Shown piece after piece: positions 23,834 through 32,211 of a stretch of 32,817 nt of DNA. Source of the stretch: an uncultured Desulfovibrio sp. (lineage in GTDB: Bacteria > Desulfobacterota > Desulfovibrionia > Desulfovibrionales > Desulfovibrionaceae); NCBI GenBank assembly GCA_944327295.1, contig CALVHF010000018.1, forward strand, positions 1 through 32,817, written 5' to 3'. Numbering within the stretch: the stretch's first letter is position 1; the number at the start of each line of letters is the position of its first letter. The position numbers and the translations under genes are program-made. The notes beneath the pieces were generated by a model. The model was not told where the DNA came from and did not search any database. It saw nothing but the letters and a program-made list of their open reading frames with translations.

Positions 23834-24139
23834 CTACGCGCCGAACAGGGTGTCTCCGCTCACGTTGCCGAGGCCGGGGTGCACGTCAAAGCGCACGACG
23901 CCCACGGGCACGGCCACGTTTTGGGCAATCAGAGCCGTGCCCTCGTTGCCGAAGCCTCCGCACAGCTCCAGGGCAGCACAGCCCTGCTCCTTCACGGCCC
24001 ACTGGGCCTTTTCCAGGGCATCGGCATAGGAGGTCACCGGAATGACCAGCAGATCCACGCCCTCGGTCTTCACCCAGGTGGGACCGTCGTCCCCTGCCGC
24101 ACATGAGGTCACAAAGAGAAAGCCAGCCTTGAGTTTCAT
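23834..24139 (-). CDS. DUF6506-like small protein in acetoin operon
   Basis: A 101-residue soluble protein. Visible elements are KAGFLFVTSCAAGDDG at the start, YADALEKAQWAVKEQGC, ALELCGGFGNEGT and a C-terminal VGVVRFDVHPG. I assign it to the DUF6506 family from memory of its glycine-rich ELCGGFG motif; the assignment is tentative and the function unknown. GGGAGG lies just upstream of the start. It sits between the acoX-like gene and the SDR gene, so it probably belongs to acetoin or diol metabolism, perhaps sensing or modifying a small carbonyl compound, but nothing in the sequence shows this. Confidence 0.75.
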   Translation of the reverse strand: MKLKAGFLFVTSCAAGDDGPTWVKTEGVDLLVIPVTSYADALEKAQWAVKEQGCAALELCGGFGNEGTALIAQNVAVPVGVVRFDVHPGLGNVSGDTLFGA

Positions 24140-24245
24140 CGTTCCTCCCGGATTGTCCGCTCCGTTTCTGTTTTTTGTCCGTCTCTGTTGGTTTTCCTGT
24201 TTTCGAGCCGGTTCGTTCGGATCCGTCTTTGCCTTTTAGAGGGGG

Positions 24246-25241
24246 TTACCCGATCTGCCTGGCAAAAAGAGTTCTTGTGCGGGCAGCCTCCAGGGTCTTG
24301 GGCACATCCACCACCTGCACGCCACGCAGCGCCAGGCGCACACAGGCTGTGTCCTTCTTGTGCAGGACAAGGTCGCGCTCGCCGTCCAGGGCAAGGACCC
24401 CGGACTGCTCCACGGCAAAGGTCTCGCCCTTGTGCATGATGCTGTGGCTGGCAATGCCGGCGCTCACAAAAAGCCCTGGCGCAATGGCGGCACGCACCGT
24501 CCTTTGTGCCGGTCCCTGCAGGTCCAGGGCAAGGCCTGTGCCCGAATCAGGGGCGCAGTGGACGATTTGTCCGCCTATGGCCGAAAGGCCTATGCTGTCC
24601 GCCTTGCAGCGGGCCAGAAAGAGCGCCGAAATCCTGTCCATGTCCCAGACGGCCCGAGATCCCACAAAGGCTTCCCGGGCCACGGCCACGTCCACCAGGG
24701 CCAGATCCCGCACCTCGCCGTTGACAAGGATTTCCAGGATGTCCGCCTCGTAGCAGCCCTTGTCCATGGGAAGCGCGCCGCTGGCCAGAATGCCTGCGGC
24801 CAGACCTGCCACCGTGGCTTCGGTCATGACCGGAAAGACATTGTTGGTGCCCGTGGACAGGGCCAGAATGGGCAGGTTGCGGCTGCCCCTGCAGGCAGCC
24901 CTGGCCGTTCCGTCGCCGCCAAGGACAATCATGACCGCAGCGCCGGCCTCTTCCAGGAGTTCGGCCGCACGGACCGTGTCTTCCTGGGTGTTGTGCTGCC
25001 AGTAGACCAGGGGTTCTATGGAGGGTGGACGGCGATCGGCTGGCAGATCCAGCAGGGCACGCTCCACGATGGCATAGGAGTCCGGCATGAAGAGCACCTC
25101 TTCCACGCCTGCCTCGCGAAGCCCCGTAAGGATGCGGCGCACCATGCGGACCTTTTCCTGATTGTCGAAAACGCTGCCATGGGCAACAATGCGTCGTATG
25201 TCCTTGCCCGAGGCTGGATTGGCAATAAGTCCCACCTTCAT
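24246..25241 (-). CDS. acoX: AcoX-like protein with ATP-NAD kinase fold
   Basis: A 331-residue protein. The N-terminus MKVGLIANPASGKDIRR and the VLGGDGTARAACRG motif are those of the ATP-NAD/AcoX kinase family; LALSTGTNNVFPV follows. AcoX is encoded in acetoin dehydrogenase operons of several bacteria, and its role is not settled; a nucleotide or NAD-related kinase activity is assumed from fold. The start at 25241 is used; an in-frame ATG two codons upstream (25247) is also possible, with AAGGG before it. It follows acoB after 155 bases that include a long hairpin (25324-25368). Confidence 0.85.
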   Translation of the reverse strand: MKVGLIANPASGKDIRRIVAHGSVFDNQEKVRMVRRILTGLREAGVEEVLFMPDSYAIVERALLDLPADRRPPSIEPLVYWQHNTQEDTVRAAELLEEAGAAVMIVLGGDGTARAACRGSRNLPILALSTGTNNVFPVMTEATVAGLAAGILASGALPMDKGCYEADILEILVNGEVRDLALVDVAVAREAFVGSRAVWDMDRISALFLARCKADSIGLSAIGGQIVHCAPDSGTGLALDLQGPAQRTVRAAIAPGLFVSAGIASHSIMHKGETFAVEQSGVLALDGERDLVLHKKDTACVRLALRGVQVVDVPKTLEAARTRTLFARQIG

Positions 25242-25323
25242 GCACATCCTGCCCTTGGCCAGGCTGTCTGCCAGGCCATGGCTCTTCTGTCCATGGCGGT
25301 CCGGCGTTCTCCTGGCCCCCTTC

Positions 25324-25368
25324 TTTCGTCCCCGTGCACAGGGGCTCGACCCTGTGCACGGGACGAAA
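25324..25368. repeat. Long intergenic hairpin after acoB
   Basis: Arms 25324-25343 and 25350-25368 pair over 19 bp with a single bulged C and a 6-base loop. On the minus strand no T tract follows the stem, so it should not end transcription fully. It may set the relative amounts of E1/E2 and downstream messages by blocking 3' decay. Confidence 0.6.
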
Positions 25369-25396
25369 AAACGGTTTCTTGTGTCTGTTTATGCGT

Positions 25397-26368
25397 CTAG
25401 CGCTGGTTGCGCACGGCCTCGACAATCTTGTCCACGGAAGGCATGTAGGCCTGTTCCAGCGGCGGGCTGAAGGGAACGGGGCAGAAGGGCGCACCAAGGC
25501 GCACGATGGGCGCATCAAGGTACTCGATGGCCTCTTCGGCCACCATGGCGGCGATTTCCGCACCGGCGCCGGCGGTCTTCACGGCTTCCTGCACGACCAC
25601 CAGGGCGTGGGTCTTGCGCCCGGAGGTGAGGATGCATTCCTTGTCCAGAGGAACGAGGGTGCGCGGATCCACGATTTCCACGCTGATGCCGTCCTTGGCG
25701 AGGATTTCGGCCGCTTCCAGGGCCCTGTGCACCATGAGCGCCGTGGCCACGATGGTCACGTCACTGCCTTCGCGTACGACCCGGCCGGATCCCAGCGGGA
25801 TCTCGTAGAGATCGTCGTCCACTTCGCCTTCAATGCCGTAGAGGAGCTTGTGTTCCAGGAAGACCACGGGGTTGTCGTCGCGAATGGCGCTGACAAGCAG
25901 GCCCTTGGCATCGGCCGGCGTGGAGGGGATGCAGACCTTGATGCCGGGGATGTGCATGAACCAGGCTTCCAGGCTCTGGGAATGCTGGGCTGCAGCGTTC
26001 ACGCCGGCGCCCTGGGGCATGCGCAGCACCATGGGCACCTTGGCCTTGCCGCCGAACATGAAGCGCATCTTGGCAGCCTGGTTGAAGAGCTGATCCATGG
26101 CCACGCCAATGAAGTCCACGAACATGAGTTCGGCAATGGGTCTCAGGCCTGCCGAGGCAGCGCCTGCCGCAGCGCCCACGATGGCGCTTTCGCTGATGGG
26201 CGTGTCGCGCACGCGCCTTTCGCCGAACTGATCGAACAGTCCCTGGGTCACGCCGAAGCAGCCGCCAAATTTGCCCACGTCCTCACCCAGAATGAAGACA
26301 CTGGGATCACGCTCCATTTCCTGACGCATGGCGTCATTCAGTGCCTGCAGATACGTCTTGCGAGCCAT
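25397..26368 (-). CDS. acoB: Acetoin dehydrogenase E1 beta subunit
   Basis: A 323-residue transketolase-fold subunit. The opening TYLQALNDAMRQEMERDP followed by FILGEDVGKFGG, then FGERRVRDTPISESAIVGAA and VDPRTLVPLDKE, is typical of E1-beta of 2-oxoacid and acetoin dehydrogenases. With AcoA it forms the thiamine-diphosphate enzyme that cleaves acetoin and transfers the acetyl group to lipoyl-E2. It lies 68 bases after acoA in the same orientation. Sequence alone does not exclude pyruvate as substrate; acoX, acoR and two butanediol/acetoin dehydrogenases nearby favour acetoin. Confidence 0.92.
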   Translation of the reverse strand: MARKTYLQALNDAMRQEMERDPSVFILGEDVGKFGGCFGVTQGLFDQFGERRVRDTPISESAIVGAAAGAASAGLRPIAELMFVDFIGVAMDQLFNQAAKMRFMFGGKAKVPMVLRMPQGAGVNAAAQHSQSLEAWFMHIPGIKVCIPSTPADAKGLLVSAIRDDNPVVFLEHKLLYGIEGEVDDDLYEIPLGSGRVVREGSDVTIVATALMVHRALEAAEILAKDGISVEIVDPRTLVPLDKECILTSGRKTHALVVVQEAVKTAGAGAEIAAMVAEEAIEYLDAPIVRLGAPFCPVPFSPPLEQAYMPSVDKIVEAVRNQR

Positions 26369-26436
26369 AGAGTTCTCCGTTTTGTCGTTGAAGTTGCGTC
26401 ATGTATGTGCTTGACAGGTGATTTCGTTGTACACGC

Positions 26437-27399
26437 CTAGGCGTAGACGTCTTCCACGAGATGCTCTTCCGAGGGATAGGGGCTTTGCTCGGCAAAGCGC
26501 ACGGCCGCTGCCACGGCTTCGGCCACCTCGTTGGTGATGGCATCGAGTTCGGCCTGGGTGGCCACTTCGCGGTCCACAAGCTGCCTGGCAAAACGGGGGA
26601 TGGGATCCTTGGCCTTCCATTCGGCCAGCTCTTCCTCGGAGCGGTACACGCAGGCATCGCCCTCGAAATGGCCGCGCCATCTGTAGGTCTTGCATTCGAT
26701 GAGGGAGGGGCCCTGACCTTCGCGGGCACGTTCTACGGCCTGCTGGGCCGCTTCGTAGACGGCGAGCACGTCGTTGCCGTCCACGACCACGCCGGGCATG
26801 TCATAGGCTGCGGCCCTGTCGGCAATGTCGGTGACGGCCATGGCCTTGCGCTGGGCCAGGGAGATGGCGTAGCCGTTGTTTTCGTTCACAAAGACAAGGG
26901 GCAGTTTCCAGGCGGAGGCAAGGTTCAGGGATTCCTGGGTGGTCCCCTGGTTGGAGGCGCCGTCGCCGAAGAAGCACACGGCCACGTCCTTGTTGCCCTT
27001 GTACTGGCAGCTCAGGGCCGCGCCCACGGACAGGGGACCGCCGCCGCCCACGATGCCGTTGGCGCCAAGGATGCCGATGTTGAAATCGGCAATGTGCATG
27101 GAGCCGCCCTTGCCCTTGCAGTAGCCGTCCAGGCGGCCGAAGATTTCGGCCATCATGAGGTTGAGATCCCCGCCCTTGGCCAGGCAGTGGCCGTGGCCGC
27201 GGTGGGTGCTGGTGATCATGTCCGACTTGCCGAGAGCGGCACACACGCCGGTGGCCACGGCCTCTTCGCCCAGATAGAGGTGCACAAAGCCGGGAATCTG
27301 GCCTGCAGCAAAGAATTTCTGCACCTCGCTCTCAAAGAAGCGGATCTTGTTCATGGTGCGGAACATATCCAGAAGGACTGTCTTGTCAGTCTGCATCAT
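26437..27399 (-). CDS. acoA: Acetoin dehydrogenase E1 alpha subunit
   Basis: A 320-residue subunit. The thiamine-diphosphate motif runs from GDG (residues 145-147) through ESLNLASAW to NENN (172-175). Other E1-alpha features are GFVHLYLGEEAVATG near residue 37 and STHRGHGH at 64-71. It forms the alpha2beta2 E1 with AcoB and carries out decarboxylation-like cleavage of acetoin to acetaldehyde and an acetyl group on lipoate. GAGGAGAAG lies upstream; a second ATG follows directly (27396). It is preceded by the Lin0512-family gene. Confidence 0.92.
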   Translation of the reverse strand: MMQTDKTVLLDMFRTMNKIRFFESEVQKFFAAGQIPGFVHLYLGEEAVATGVCAALGKSDMITSTHRGHGHCLAKGGDLNLMMAEIFGRLDGYCKGKGGSMHIADFNIGILGANGIVGGGGPLSVGAALSCQYKGNKDVAVCFFGDGASNQGTTQESLNLASAWKLPLVFVNENNGYAISLAQRKAMAVTDIADRAAAYDMPGVVVDGNDVLAVYEAAQQAVERAREGQGPSLIECKTYRWRGHFEGDACVYRSEEELAEWKAKDPIPRFARQLVDREVATQAELDAITNEVAEAVAAAVRFAEQSPYPSEEHLVEDVYA

Positions 27400-27579
27400 G
27401 GTCTTCTCCTCTCATCCTCCCGAGGAAGGCGTTACACCTTGCCTTGACGGTCAACGGATGTCCAAAGGGATTGCTGAACTCTCCGGCATGCATCATGCAG
27501 CCGGGAGGGGCAGGGCATGAAACGAATGTGTTCTTGCATGTCAGTCGCTGCTCGAACGTCTGCCGGACCGTGCTGTCTC

Positions 27580-27613
27580 GTCCACGTAGACGGTCAGTCC
27601 ACGTAGACGGTCA
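27580..27613. repeat. Perfect 17-bp tandem duplication over a stop codon
   Basis: GTCCACGTAGACGGTCA occurs at 27580-27596 and again at 27597-27613 with no gap. The minus-strand Lin0512-family gene ends inside it: the TGA at 27596-27594 is formed by the start of the second copy in reading direction. With one copy the frame would run 12 residues further to another TGA. Confidence 0.9.
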
Positions 27614-27950
27614 GGGCCGCACAGGCCATGACAATGTCGCTGCAGCCGGGGGCAAAGCAGGCCACTTCGAGGCCTGGCACCTGCATGCCGCCCTTCTCCA
27701 CCACGATTTCCTTCTCTCCGATGGGGATCATGGCCTTCAGGGCTTCGACATCGACCTTGTCGGGATCTGGCACGCGCACTTCGGCATGGACGAGGATGCC
27801 TTCAAAGCTGCTGCGGCCGAGTATTTCCACAAGGCCGCACAGGCAGGCATGGGACACGGCATCCTTGATGGCCCTGGCTGCGGCCTTGGTCATGTCGGCG
27901 CCGTGCAAATCGGCTCCACTGCCGAATTCGACGATAAAACGCTTTTTCAT
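27594..27950 (-). CDS. Lin0512-family protein
   Basis: A 118-residue soluble protein. It begins MKKRFIVEFGSGADLHGAD, continues with AAARAIKDAVSHACLCGL and a central IPIGEKEIVVEKGGMQVPG, and ends with ACAALTVYVD. This agrees with the Lin0512 family of conserved small proteins, which has no established function. AGGAG lies 8 bases before the start at 27950. It is the second gene of the operon, between the catalytic E2 and acoA. A 17-bp tandem duplication at its 3' end sets the stop codon. A role tied to acetoin dehydrogenase is suggested by position only. Confidence 0.8.
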   Translation of the reverse strand: MKKRFIVEFGSGADLHGADMTKAAARAIKDAVSHACLCGLVEILGRSSFEGILVHAEVRVPDPDKVDVEALKAMIPIGEKEIVVEKGGMQVPGLEVACFAPGCSDIVMACAALTVYVD

Positions 27951-28005
27951 GAAATGTTCTCCTGTCAGCTGCTCGTCAGGCTGTCCTCTGGCAGGCATGC
28001 GCACA

Positions 28006-29223
28006 TCAGGCGAGCATGAGCACGGGGCGCTCGAGCATGTCGGCAAGGCAGCGCAGGAAGTTCATGGCAGGTCCGCCGTCGGTGACCATGTGGTTGAAGG
28101 TCAAGGACAGGGTCATGAGCTTGCGCACGCAGAGGGCGCCTTCGTGCACGGCAGGCTTGTCCTGCACCCGGCCAACGCCCAGGATCGCCGTTTCTGGGGG
28201 ATTGAGGACGGGGGTGAAGCCGTCCACGCCCAGCATGCTCACATTGGAGATGGTGAAGCTGCCGCCCGTAATCTCGTCCATGGACAGGCCGCCCTTGCGG
28301 GCTCTGGCCGAAACGTCGCGCACCTTCTTCTTGAGTTCTTCCAGACTGTAGGTGTCGGCGTCCTTCACGTTGGGCACGATGAGGCCGTTGTCCACAGACA
28401 CGGCAATGCCCAGGTTCACGTGATGGTGCACATGAATGCCGTCCTCGTGCAGGGTGGAATTCATGATGGGATGGAGCTTCAGGGCCCGGCATACGGCATA
28501 GGCAATGATGTCATTGTAGGAGAGGCGGTAGCCCTCCTCGCCGGCGTGCCTGGCCAGAGCCTGCTCGCGCATGGCCACCATGTCGGTCACGTCGCATTCC
28601 ACAAAGACGGTCAGCTGGGCTGCGTTTTGCAGGGAGGCGTGCATGTTGTCGGCGATGATCTTGCGTATGCCTTCCATGGGCACCAGATCGTAGCCGGCCG
28701 CAGGGGCCGCCTCGGCCACGGGCGCAGCAGCCGCAGGCTGTGCTGCAGGGGCCGCCTTCTGTTCAGGCGCCTGTGCAGCCTTGCCGGCCTGCTCGCGCAC
28801 GTCGCGCTCCATGACAATGCCGTCCCTGCCCGTGCCGGTGACAAGGGTCAGATCCACGCCAAGTTCCTTGGCGAGCTGCCTGGCAGCCGGCATGGCCCGC
28901 ACTTCGCGGGCAGAAGCAGCCGCAGGGGCTGTCGCAGGGGCCGCCTCGCTCTTTGCGGCCGCGCTTTTGGGCGCAGCCGCTTCGCCGGCCTCGCCTATGC
29001 GGGCAATCACTTCCATGACCGGCACCGTTGAGCCGGCCTCTTCGACAATTTCCACAAGCACGCCATCGCAGGGTGCTTCCACGACATTGGTAATCTTGTC
29101 CGTTTCCACTTCCAGCAGGGGCATGCCTGCCGTCACCGCAGCGCCTTCCTCCACCAGCCAGCGGGCAATCTTGCCGCTTTTCATGGTAAGGCCCCACTTG
29201 GGCATCACGACTTCACAAGCCAT
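28006..29223 (-). CDS. acoC: Acetoin dehydrogenase E2, dihydrolipoamide acetyltransferase
   Basis: A 405-residue E2. Residues 1-78 are a lipoyl domain with K43 in VETDKITNVVEAP. An Ala/Pro/Lys linker is followed by one peripheral subunit-binding domain (about 108-145, MPAARQLAKELGVDLTLVTG). Residues 178-405 are the acyltransferase core with the catalytic signature H378-MVT-D382-G383, so it is active in principle and moves the acetyl group to CoA. The start at 29223 has GGAGG upstream and begins right at the lipoyl domain; the open frame extends much further but only as non-coding sequence. It is the first gene after the sigma-54 promoter at 29305-29320. Confidence 0.92.
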   Translation of the reverse strand: MACEVVMPKWGLTMKSGKIARWLVEEGAAVTAGMPLLEVETDKITNVVEAPCDGVLVEIVEEAGSTVPVMEVIARIGEAGEAAAPKSAAAKSEAAPATAPAAASAREVRAMPAARQLAKELGVDLTLVTGTGRDGIVMERDVREQAGKAAQAPEQKAAPAAQPAAAAPVAEAAPAAGYDLVPMEGIRKIIADNMHASLQNAAQLTVFVECDVTDMVAMREQALARHAGEEGYRLSYNDIIAYAVCRALKLHPIMNSTLHEDGIHVHHHVNLGIAVSVDNGLIVPNVKDADTYSLEELKKKVRDVSARARKGGLSMDEITGGSFTISNVSMLGVDGFTPVLNPPETAILGVGRVQDKPAVHEGALCVRKLMTLSLTFNHMVTDGGPAMNFLRCLADMLERPVLMLA

Positions 29224-29304
29224 AGACCTGAAACCTCCAAAGGGACGTTGCCTTCTTGACGTAGACCATGCCAGGGCATGGCGCCTGTATCCGTCTTTCG
29301 GTTT

Positions 29305-29320
29305 TGCAAGGGGTATGCCA
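29305..29320 (-). promoter_or_regulatory. Sigma-54 promoter of the aco/lipoate operon
   Basis: On the minus strand TGGCATACCCCTTGCA matches the -24/-12 consensus, with GG and GC 10 bases apart and a perfect TTGCA box. The predicted start is near 29294, about 70 bases before acoC. Confidence 0.8.
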
Positions 29321-29370
29321 CAGCTTAACATCCTGTCAGAACATGTCTTTTTTGCAGGACGTGCGCGACC

Positions 29371-29387
29371 TGTTCCAAATGCGTACA
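29371..29387. promoter_or_regulatory. Candidate AcoR-binding site 1
   Basis: TGTTCCAAATGCGTACA, an inverted repeat (TGTTC/GTACA, four of five positions) with a 7-base spacer, centred about 85 bases upstream of the predicted operon start. It shares its plan with the sites at 29406 and 32090. Confidence 0.55.
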
Positions 29388-29405
29388 GAGAAGGCGAAAG
29401 ACAGG

Positions 29406-29422
29406 TGTTCCATAATCGAACA
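29406..29422. promoter_or_regulatory. Candidate AcoR-binding site 2
   Basis: TGTTCCATAATCGAACA is a perfect TGTTC/GAACA inverted repeat with a 7-base spacer, 35 bases from site 1 and centred about 120 bases upstream of the predicted start. Sigma-54 activators bind at such distances. Confidence 0.6.
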
Positions 29423-29446
29423 GTCGGTCCTTTGTGAGTTTTCTGC

Positions 29447-29474
29447 TTGCATATGACGAAAAAACAGGTATGAT
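29447..29474 (+). promoter_or_regulatory. Sigma-70-like promoter of acoR
   Basis: TTGCAT (29447-29452) and TATGAT (29469-29474) are separated by 16 bases. It lies 25 bases from candidate AcoR site 2, so AcoR could affect its own synthesis. Confidence 0.55.
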
Positions 29475-29665
29475 GGCAGTACTCTGTCTGCAAGTAGAAC
29501 CTTCTGGCTGTGCTCTTCTGGAACAGTGGGTCTCCTTGTGTCCGGGTTCCCCGTTCAGGGTGCATGACGCGCAGCATGGGCAGGCTTGTCTTGCAGAGTC
29601 TTCCCCGGAGTTTGCTTTCCCGGAAGTTCCTTCTAAGAAATATTTTCCTGGCAGGAATGGTCATC

Positions 29666-31810
29666 ATGTACGAACTGCAGCACAATGGCGACATACGGCC
29701 CATCATGAACGACGAACAGAAAGAGTGCGTGCTGCAGGGCTCCTCTGTTGCCGCAGCCGTGTCGAGCAGGCGCGTGCACCTGACCATAGAAGACTGGCGT
29801 CGTTTCCTTGCCGACAGGGACAGGGACAGGACGGCCCTGCCCGACTCGCCCATCCTGGCCTCCTGGCAGCGCTGCCTCGATCAGGGCGTGGATCCCATGA
29901 TGGCCAATTGCACGGCCTTTGTGCCCCTGGCGCAGATCGAGGAACAGGCGGCCCTGCTCAAGGATCTCGGCCACGAGGTGGAGCGCACGGTCTACGCGGC
30001 CATACGCCACAGGGATCTGCTCATGACCGTCTCGGATGCGCAAGGACGGCTGCTGCGCACCATCGGCAACAAAAAGATACTGCAGCAGGCCGACAGCCTG
30101 CGCTTCGGGCCTGGCGCCGTGTGGGCCGAGGGCAGCGTGGGCACCAATGCTATTTCCCTGGCCCTGGGCACGCAGATGCCCTGGCAGATCTGCGGCGTGG
30201 AGCATTTTTGCATCAGCCATCACGCCTGGACCTGTTCGGCAACGCCCATCTTCACGCCCCTGGGCAGCCTCTGGGGCTGTCTCGACATCTCCGGGCACGT
30301 GAGCTCCAACCACAGCCAGGCCCTGTGGCTCACCATGATGGCTGTCCGGGAAACCGAGCGCCTGCTCTTCAACGCCTCCCTGGACAGCATGGGGGAACTC
30401 TCCAGGGACATGTTTCGCGCCATTGTGGGCAGCGTGCCGGTGGGCCTCTGCCTTGTGAACGATCAGGGCCGCATCACCTTTGCCAATCCCCTGGCCGAAC
30501 ACCTGCTGGGCACAAGCAGCGCCTTGCGCGGTGCAAGAGCCGGGGAGTACTTTGATTTCACGGGCATTGACCTTGCCGCGGAAAACAGTCAGCAGGCCCT
30601 TCTCTGTCCGCGCAGGCCGGACCTCTTTGCCGAGCTTGCGCCCTTTGTGAGCACCAACCACCGGCGCCACTACCTCATAGCCCTGCACTGCGAGCGGCCG
30701 CACTCAGACCTCTTTGTCCTGCCAGGCGCAGGCGCTGACACAGGATCGGGCGGACCTGACGCCGCAGCCGGCAGAACGGCCGGCGCGCGCAGGCATGCCG
30801 GAACCCCGAGCAGCTCGGGACGCGCGCAGGACGCAGACGATCCCTTTGCCGAAATACTCTGCCGCAGCACGGTCATGCAGGCTGTGGTGGAGCGAGCCCG
30901 CACCATGGCCGCTTCCTTTGCGCCCATCCTCCTTCTGGGCGAGACGGGCACGGGCAAGGAACTCTTTGCCAGAGCCCTGCACAAGGCAAGTGCCCGAGCG
31001 GATCAGCCCTTTGTGGCCGTCAACTGCGGCGCCCTGCCAAGGGATCTCATACAGAGCGAGCTCTTTGGCTTCGAAAAAGGCAGCTTTACCGGGGCAAGCA
31101 AGTCCACGCGGGGCAAGTTCGAGCAGGCCCACGGCGGCACGCTCTTTCTGGACGAGATTTCGGAAATGCCCCTGGACATGCAGGTGAACCTGCTGCGCCC
31201 CCTGGAGACGGGCACGGTGACCAGGGTTGGCGGATCCCAGCCCATTGTGACGGATTTTCGCCTGATTACGGCCACCAACCGCAATCTCGAGGATCTCATC
31301 GCCAAACAGCTCTTCAGAGAAGATCTGTTCTACCGCATCCACGTGCTCACCCTGGAGCTGCCGCCCCTGCGCGAGCGCACAGGGGATGTGACCCTCATTG
31401 CCAGGACCTACGGCCAGAAGCTGGCCCGCAAGCACAATCTTTCTTATGCGGGCTTCAGCCAGGAGGCCCTCTCCTGTCTGGAAGCCTACGACTGGCCGGG
31501 CAACGTGCGCCAGCTTGTGCACAGCATAGAGTACGCGGTGAACATGGCCATGGGCTCCTGTATCGAAATGGAACATCTGCCCAAGGCCCTCTGGGGCCAG
31601 CAGGGGGCCGAACGAGCCAAGGCCAGCATCGAGAGCCCTGGCAGCACCGGAAACAGCGCGCCTGCGGACTTCAGCCTGGACAACATGGAACGGCGCACCA
31701 TCATGGCAGCCCTGGAGCACTACGGCGGCAACATTCTCAAGGCAGCCAGGGCCCTGGGCATAGGCCGCAATACCCTCTACGCCAAGATGCGCAAGTACAA
31801 CATCTCCTGA
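29666..31810 (+). CDS. acoR: Sigma-54-dependent activator AcoR
   Basis: A 714-residue regulator. Residues about 60-235 are a GAF-type sensor region with WAEGSVGTNAISLALG, typical of AcoR. A PAS-like segment follows (about 245-340, GLCLVNDQGRITFANPLAEHL). After a Gly/Ala-rich linker the AAA+ domain (393-630) has Walker A GETGTGKE (425-432), the sigma-54 contact loop as GSFTGA (472-477) instead of GAFTGA, and Walker B GTLFLDEI. A Fis-type helix-turn-helix ends the protein (ILKAARALGIGRNTLYAKM). The ATG at 29666 is chosen for AGGA 9 bases upstream; ATGs at 29657 and 29705 are less well placed. It probably senses acetoin and activates the flanking sigma-54 promoters. Confidence 0.92.
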   Translation: MYELQHNGDIRPIMNDEQKECVLQGSSVAAAVSSRRVHLTIEDWRRFLADRDRDRTALPDSPILASWQRCLDQGVDPMMANCTAFVPLAQIEEQAALLKDLGHEVERTVYAAIRHRDLLMTVSDAQGRLLRTIGNKKILQQADSLRFGPGAVWAEGSVGTNAISLALGTQMPWQICGVEHFCISHHAWTCSATPIFTPLGSLWGCLDISGHVSSNHSQALWLTMMAVRETERLLFNASLDSMGELSRDMFRAIVGSVPVGLCLVNDQGRITFANPLAEHLLGTSSALRGARAGEYFDFTGIDLAAENSQQALLCPRRPDLFAELAPFVSTNHRRHYLIALHCERPHSDLFVLPGAGADTGSGGPDAAAGRTAGARRHAGTPSSSGRAQDADDPFAEILCRSTVMQAVVERARTMAASFAPILLLGETGTGKELFARALHKASARADQPFVAVNCGALPRDLIQSELFGFEKGSFTGASKSTRGKFEQAHGGTLFLDEISEMPLDMQVNLLRPLETGTVTRVGGSQPIVTDFRLITATNRNLEDLIAKQLFREDLFYRIHVLTLELPPLRERTGDVTLIARTYGQKLARKHNLSYAGFSQEALSCLEAYDWPGNVRQLVHSIEYAVNMAMGSCIEMEHLPKALWGQQGAERAKASIESPGSTGNSAPADFSLDNMERRTIMAALEHYGGNILKAARALGIGRNTLYAKMRKYNIS

Positions 31811-31924
31811 GAAAGGCAAAAAAGGCCGTTGTGTCGGGCTGGCCCGAAGGCCGGGCCCAGGGACGCGAGGGAAAGACACAAGAACGGCACGAGGAGAAGG
31901 ACATCAGGATTGCAAGACAGGGGC

Positions 31925-31972
31925 GCAGCAGACGGGACAGGAACGTCATCCTGTCCCGTCTGCTGCTTTCGG
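31925..31972 (+). terminator. Terminator of acoR
   Basis: An 18-bp perfect stem (31925-31942 with 31949-31966) and 6-base loop is followed by the T-rich TTTCGG stretch. The U tract is imperfect, but the stem is the strongest in the window. Confidence 0.65.
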
Positions 31973-32089
31973 TTCTTTCCAGCCCTTTTGTCCTGTGCCG
32001 GGTCCTGTCTTTTCCCTGCTCCGGCCGACCGCTCTTCCCCTGCTGGCGCCTCTTCCAGAGCCCGTGCGCACGCTGCAGCGTCCCGGAAC

Positions 32090-32106
32090 TGTTCCCTTTG
32101 CGAACA
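32090..32106. promoter_or_regulatory. Candidate AcoR-binding site 3
   Basis: TGTTCCCTTTGCGAACA is a perfect TGTTC/GAACA inverted repeat with the same 7-base spacer as site 2, centred about 140 bases upstream of the predicted start of the dehydrogenase transcript. Confidence 0.6.
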
Positions 32107-32120
32107 GCCTGAACACATTG

Positions 32121-32137
32121 TGTTCCAAAATGGCGCA
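32121..32137. promoter_or_regulatory. Candidate AcoR-binding site 4 (weak)
   Basis: TGTTCCAAAATGGCGCA keeps the left half-site but has a poor right half. It is 31 bases from site 3 and overlaps the perfect palindrome GAACACATTGTGTTC (32111-32125), so the true recognition unit here may be that palindrome. Confidence 0.45.
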
Positions 32138-32211
32138 GGACAAGCCGGTTTTTTGGTCCGCTAACCTTGTGAAAAAAATAATCATTACAAAAAAGCAGGA
32201 GATAGCAGAAC

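Larger units (their letters stand above)
29224..29665. other. Divergent regulatory region between acoC and acoR
   Basis: No gene is seen. Reading left it holds a sigma-54 promoter (29305-29320) and two TGTTCC-type sites (29371-29387, 29406-29422). Reading right it holds a sigma-70-like promoter for acoR (29447-29474) and a leader of about 185 bases. Confidence 0.7.

Noticed and set aside
32168..32195. IHF site between the AcoR sites and the sigma-54 promoter.
   Set aside because: The tract is AT-rich but does not match the IHF consensus well; only a general bending role can be suggested.
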